Source of the DNA: an uncultured Selenomonadaceae bacterium
Lineage (GTDB): Bacteria; Bacillota; Negativicutes; Selenomonadales; Selenomonadaceae
Direction: 5' to 3'
DNA length: 64,000 bases
Assembly (NCBI GenBank): GCA_937902665.1
Contig: CALELM010000075.1
Location: 16,526-80,525 of the forward strand
Shown here: piece after piece, positions 61,119-64,000 of the stretch
Layout of the letters: each line of letters opens with the position of its first letter
Numbering within the stretch: the stretch's first letter is position 1
Notes under the pieces: model-generated
Database searches by the model: none
What the model saw: only the letters and a program-made list of their open reading frames with translations
Told to the model about the DNA's origin: nothing
Made by a program: the position numbers and the translations under genes

Positions 61119-62336
61119 TCAAAAATTAAAGTATTCTTCCTTGTAGTCTTTTATATTCTTTTTGTTTTTGGATACCTCACCAATTTCTCCCCAAAGGCTT
61201 CCATCATGGGACAATGGGTTGCAGCTAGTTATCACGTAAAAGCTGTCATCGCATATTATAAGTTTTGAGTGAGAACTAAAATATTTTGTTTTGAAGTAAT
61301 TGTTTTTGTTTTCTTTTGCATAGATATTAGCTAGCTTTTTTAGTTCTCTTTCGGTTTTTCTTAAACTCTCCTCATCGTTGCTTTTATCTCCTTTGTAGTT
61401 GCTATTCTCGATACCGTAGACAATTTTTACGGTAACCTTGCGTTTGGCCGCTCTCTTAATCAAATTCAAGATTTGACTAACCACGTACCCATTAGCCCAT
61501 GGAGACATAATGCATACTTCATATTTAGCTTTATCTAAGGCTTCTAACAAATAGCTATGAATCTGCTCATTAGAAATAATAATATTATTATTATTTTCGG
61601 ACGCATTTTCCCGCTGACGGACGAAATCGTCCTGCTTTTTAAGAAGCTCCTGATTCTTTTTGCGGAGTTCCTCGATGGTGGCAGCTTGCTTTTTGTTCTG
61701 CTTTTTAAGCTTATCGATTTCCTCTTTCTTGTCGAAAATTATTTTTTCCGCCTCAAGCGTCATGTCATTGATTTTTTGTTCGTATTGTCTTACGCGACTT
61801 TCGCTGAACTGCTTTTCTTTTTTAAGTCTTTCTAATTCGCTCTGGTAATACCCCTTCTGTGTGGCAAGCTCTAGGCGGCTCTGCTGTTCCAGCTGTATCT
61901 TGACCTCAGAGATAGCCTTATCCATTTCTTCGGCACTGATCCCTGTTTCCATCTTGCTTTTTAATTGCGCAATGCGGGCAGCAGTCTGCAGATCTATTTC
62001 TTTTTGAAGCTTTTGGGGATACTCATCCAGCATGGCTTTCAGTTTCAGTTCTCGGCCAGTGAGAGTGTCCCACTCTTTATTCTTGCAGACGGGGCACTTG
62101 TACCTGCCATTCAGCCATTTAACTACTGTGTCCGAAAAAGCAATCAGGGCTGCGCCGCCTGTTATAATCGCAATACAGAGCGGCAGTGCAAAACCAGTTC
62201 CAGCGAACAAAAAACCAACCCATGCCTTAAACCCAAAAGCAATTACGGCTCCGCCCAAGATTTTTGCGAACAATTCCTTATTGACTTCTTCCGTGTGGCC
62301 ACAATGCTTGCATTCTATGTATAGCTTATCCTTCAA
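61119..62336 (-). CDS. Zinc-ribbon, coiled-coil, phospholipase D-like protein
   Basis: TTG at 62336 is the likely start because GGGAGGAG lies six to eight bases upstream. In the 405-residue product, CKHCG (residue 9) and CPVCKNKEW (about 82) form a zinc ribbon split by two membrane-like helices. Residues 100-255 are coiled coil. Residues 265-400 form one PLD domain with HSKLIICDDSFYVITSCNPL (an HxK...D motif). One motif per chain suggests a dimer. PLD proteins of this kind act as nucleases or lipases; a defence role is possible but unproven. Confidence 0.72.
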   Translation of the reverse strand: MKDKLYIECKHCGHTEEVNKELFAKILGGAVIAFGFKAWVGFLFAGTGFALPLCIAIITGGAALIAFSDTVVKWLNGRYKCPVCKNKEWDTLTGRELKLKAMLDEYPQKLQKEIDLQTAARIAQLKSKMETGISAEEMDKAISEVKIQLEQQSRLELATQKGYYQSELERLKKEKQFSESRVRQYEQKINDMTLEAEKIIFDKKEEIDKLKKQNKKQAATIEELRKKNQELLKKQDDFVRQRENASENNNNIIISNEQIHSYLLEALDKAKYEVCIMSPWANGYVVSQILNLIKRAAKRKVTVKIVYGIENSNYKGDKSNDEESLRKTERELKKLANIYAKENKNNYFKTKYFSSHSKLIICDDSFYVITSCNPLSHDGSLWGEIGEVSKNKKNIKDYKEEYFNF

Positions 62337-62625
62337 GGCTAACTCCTCCCAATATTTGATTCCATTACACTTCTTCAAATATACCATAAAAAATAAACAA
62401 GTCAATCTTGGCTGTTTGTTCTTTTTGCTGTGCTGATAATATACAAAATGAGAGCAATCAAAAGGAAGCGTTAAACTAAAATTGGATATAGATTGGGTAG
62501 TTTTTGGACATACGAAAGCTCCCTGCCCGCGTGCCCCTGTACAAAAGCAAACAAAACATGATATAATATGAGCAATCGGGAGGGTCCGGAGCTAGTAGAT
62601 CCATCATCCCCTCCCGCAACCGGCC

Positions 62626-62724
62626 TTACCTAGCAAGTAGCTCTGCGAGCCACTTGACAAGGACAAGGTCAGCCGTTGCTACGGCAATCGCGGCTAGCGC
62701 GATCATCATGAACAACTTGCTCAT
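62626..62724 (-). CDS. 32-residue hydrophobic peptide, candidate type I toxin
   Basis: An ideal ribosome site AAAGGAGGTGATACC directly precedes ATG 62724. The peptide begins MSKLFMMIALAAIAVATADL and ends with a charged tip (KWLAELLAR), the pattern of a short membrane toxin. An antisense promoter and terminator on the other strand frame it. No known family was recognised; the assignment rests on size, hydrophobicity, translation signal and antisense layout. Confidence 0.6.
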   Translation of the reverse strand: MSKLFMMIALAAIAVATADLVLVKWLAELLAR

Positions 62725-62747
62725 GGTATCACCTCCTTTCGGTGGTA

Positions 62748-62777
62748 CCGCCCCCTGCTCGCGGCAGGGGGTTTTCT
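62748..62777 (+). terminator. Terminator of the first antisense RNA
   Basis: CCCCCTGC-tcgc-GGCAGGGGG followed by TTTTCT on the plus strand. Confidence 0.7.
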
Positions 62778-62885
62778 ATTCCCGCAGTTTAAGGTCTTCG
62801 GACCATCCCCCATACTTTTCCCGTACCGCCACGAATCGCAATGGTGCGGTGGGGTTCGGAGTGGGGGGAAGGGGAACCCCTACAT

Positions 62886-62920
62886 AAAAAGTGCCACGGC
62901 TCATAAAAACCGTGGCACTT
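62886..62920 (-). terminator. Strong hairpin terminator
   Basis: AAGTGCCACGG pairs perfectly with CCGTGGCACTT around ten bases; T5 follows on the minus strand. It implies a minus-strand transcript from the 63-kb stretch. Confidence 0.75.
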
Positions 62921-63296
62921 GCCACAGAGCAGTTTTAAGCCATGCTCAGGGCAGGCAACCCAATCCCCGTGGGAACTGGGTTGCTTGGAGAGAATATTAT
63001 TTTTGCCCGGAATGGCGCCGCTTCTCTCTATCACTGGCGCCACCGGCAAGCAGTTTAACGTCATGCTCAGGACGGCATGGAGAAGGGTTTCGGACGCAAG
63101 CACCCATGCCTGCTTGGCCCGGCTGTAGAGAAAGGGACTAGCCCTTATTCTACTGGCAACAACAAACATCATAACTAAAATAGCCATGATTCTTCCTCTC
63201 GCCCTGCCCAGTGGCAGGACTCGGCACTTTCTCGTTCATGTCGGAAGTATGCCTATGGAACGCGAAGGTTCGTCACTTCCATTTAAAATACGTAGA

Positions 63297-63332
63297 ATTG
63301 GTTGGTTATCCAGCACCGCCAACGTGGAGGCT
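63297..63332. repeat. 36-bp repeat, copy 1
   Basis: ATTGGTTGGTTATCCAGCAC and the following bases to GGAGGCT differ at one position from 63801-63836, in the same orientation. Confidence 0.85.
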
Positions 63333-63440
63333 TCTACATAGCGCCATGTGAGCTTTTGTTGACCCAGAGCTCTAACTGGGTACGGTATGTACACACCTCC
63401 TTAAGCGTGATATAATATGAACCAGATCATAGATTAGGCC

Positions 63441-63620
63441 TTAGCTAATCTCCCTGATCCTGATATCACGCAGCAGGTCATGCTTTCGTAGTCTCAGGAC
63501 ACTACGAAGCTTACGCTGGGCATTATCGACTGATGCCGCAGCGACCTGCACGTCAAAGTAATGCGGCGTGTCGTACTTGTCGATTATCACACCGCTGACT
63601 TGATATGTCTTATCGTCCAA
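63441..63620 (-). CDS. 59-residue basic hypothetical protein
   Basis: TTG at 63620 is preceded by AAAGGGAGGTGAGTTCC, a strong ribosome site; GTG at 63629 is too close to it. The peptide is polar and basic (YQVSGVIIDKYDTPHYFDVQ, then RKLRSVLRLRKHDLL), unlike a membrane toxin. It may be a cofactor or RNA-binding protein, or the toxin label may not apply to this module. An antisense promoter and terminator frame it. Confidence 0.5.
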   Translation of the reverse strand: MDDKTYQVSGVIIDKYDTPHYFDVQVAAASVDNAQRKLRSVLRLRKHDLLRDIRIREIS

Positions 63621-63695
63621 GGAACTCACCTCCCTTTTCTCGATGGTTTGGTGGAGGGTTGCCTTGCCGCATAAGCTATCAAGAATTACTTTTAT

Positions 63696-63730
63696 CTCCC
63701 GCAGTTACCGGCTGCGGGAGATTTTCTTTT
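63696..63730 (+). terminator. Terminator of the second antisense RNA
   Basis: CTCCCGCAG pairs with CTGCGGGAG around a seven-base loop, followed by ATTTTCTTTT. Confidence 0.75.
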
Positions 63731-63800
63731 CGTGTTTCAACGGATCTACAATGCCGATGCAGGCAGTAAACAGTTTTATGCCATGTTCAGGATGTGCAAG

Positions 63801-63836
63801 ATTGGTTGGTTATCCAGCACCGCCAACGAGGAGGCT
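63801..63836. repeat. 36-bp repeat, copy 2
   Basis: Same orientation as 63297-63332, 504 bases further on, with one difference. Confidence 0.85.
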
Positions 63837-63892
63837 CTTGCTTGGTGCCATAAAAAAAAGAACAGTTTAACGTCTTGCTCAGGACGAGAAAA

Positions 63893-63998
63893 AAGTTTAT
63901 AACGAATCAAAGATGTCCCCTTTTTCAACAGCTTGCTGTAAGTGGGGAAACCAAATTTAAACAAGCGGTGAGCAAACTTTCGCTTCGTTGAAACGCGA
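63893..63998. repeat. About 105-bp dispersed repeat, copy 2 (inverted, at window edge)
   Basis: Reverse complement of 44609-44715 with scattered changes, including the ACAGC-GCTGT hairpin and the CGTTATAA end. It may continue beyond the window. Confidence 0.75.
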
Positions 63999-64000
63999 AT

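Larger units (their letters stand above)
62574..62777 (+). ncRNA. Candidate antisense RNA over the 32-residue peptide gene
   Basis: A promoter-like TGATATAATATGA (TATAAT at 62562-62567) would start a plus-strand RNA near 62574. It would cross the whole peptide gene and end at the GC-rich stem 62748-62777. The same promoter sequence recurs at 63408. A hairpin GGGAGGG/CCCTCCC lies at the 5' end. Confidence 0.5.
62778..63440. other. Gene-poor stretch with short repeats and hairpins
   Basis: No convincing gene. It holds one terminator (62886-62920), three members of a CAGTTTAA-hairpin repeat (62785, 62930 and 63051), one copy of a 36-bp repeat (63297-63332) and many G-runs and C-runs. A minus-strand frame starting at 63187 runs through the terminator and the repeats and is unlikely to be real in full, though its first 20 residues are hydrophobic. 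Confidence 0.6.
63423..63730 (+). ncRNA. Second candidate antisense RNA
   Basis: TGATATAATATGA at 63408-63420 repeats the promoter at 62559. The RNA would cross the minus-strand 59-residue gene and end at the stem 63696-63730. Confidence 0.45.
62930..63885. repeat. Family of CAGTTTAA-hairpin repeats
   Basis: Four copies of about 23 bases at 62930, 63051, 63771 and 63863, of the form CAGTTTAAcGTCATGCTCAGGAC. The arms change together: GCC/GGC in the first, GTC/GAC in the second and fourth. A shorter relative at 62785 has GGTCttcgGACC. Paired changes suggest RNA hairpins. Confidence 0.6.

Noticed and set aside
62789..63187. 132-residue minus-strand reading frame in the gene-poor stretch
   Set aside because: It runs through a strong terminator hairpin and two hairpin repeats and has the composition of random translation after the first 20 residues. 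Only the hydrophobic start might be a toxin remnant.

Overview
The window looks like part of a genome from a diderm Firmicute (Negativicutes, Selenomonas/Megasphaera-like). The case is indirect. Housekeeping genes are Firmicutes-type: SpoVB-like flippase, GerMN lipoprotein, AMIN-Amidase_3, DUF3006 plus metallo-beta-lactamase, and a giant 2-hydroxyacyl-CoA dehydratase activase. The transfer system, however, carries the VirB8/VirB9/VirB10 core complex that spans an outer membrane. Species cannot be named from the sequence alone.

Bases 1 to about 44.4 kb are a conjugative plasmid-like element, mostly on the minus strand. From left to right it holds: a cut coiled-coil gene; a ParM/ParR-type segregation operon with an AT-rich candidate centromere; ArdC-like genes, one broken by three frameshifts; a HicAB cassette behind a 205-bp repeat; a VirB5-like protein and a VirB6-like protein fused to two peptidoglycan hydrolase domains; an orphan HicB-like protein and an Fst-like type I toxin-antitoxin; TrbL, TrbJ and VirB1; a 2444-residue methylase-helicase with a tnpV gene nested in its linker; a second repeat-plus-cassette insertion; VirB4, VirB3, VirB2, VirB11 and VirD4; VirB10, VirB9 and VirB8; an operon with a STAS protein, an HATPase protein, a TraF-like peptidase and a two-HTH regulator; and a RepA_N-type replication gene with 21-bp iterons inside it. 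No relaxase or integrase is in view.

At least seven operons of this element share one promoter design: a block close to ATTGGTTTTTGAA at a fixed distance from an extended -10 box (TGCTATnCT). Three more operons have diverged versions. Together with the partner-switching-like genes and the two-HTH regulator, this suggests a dedicated transcriptional programme for the transfer genes. A separate 20-bp palindrome (TGCAACT-N6-AGTTGCA) precedes three other transcription units.

From about 44.8 to 61 kb the genes are chromosomal: UPF0158, tyrA, aroF, an acetyltransferase, GerMN, an amidase, DUF3006/MBL, a diacylglycerol kinase-like gene, a flippase, DUF4931, a PurF-like protein lacking the catalytic cysteine, and the activase. 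The last 3 kb hold a zinc-ribbon/coiled-coil/PLD protein and a gene-poor stretch of small ORFs with strong ribosome sites, antisense promoters, terminators and short repeats that looks like a cluster of type I toxin-antitoxin modules. An approximately 105-bp repeat occurs in opposite orientation at 44.6 kb and at the right edge.
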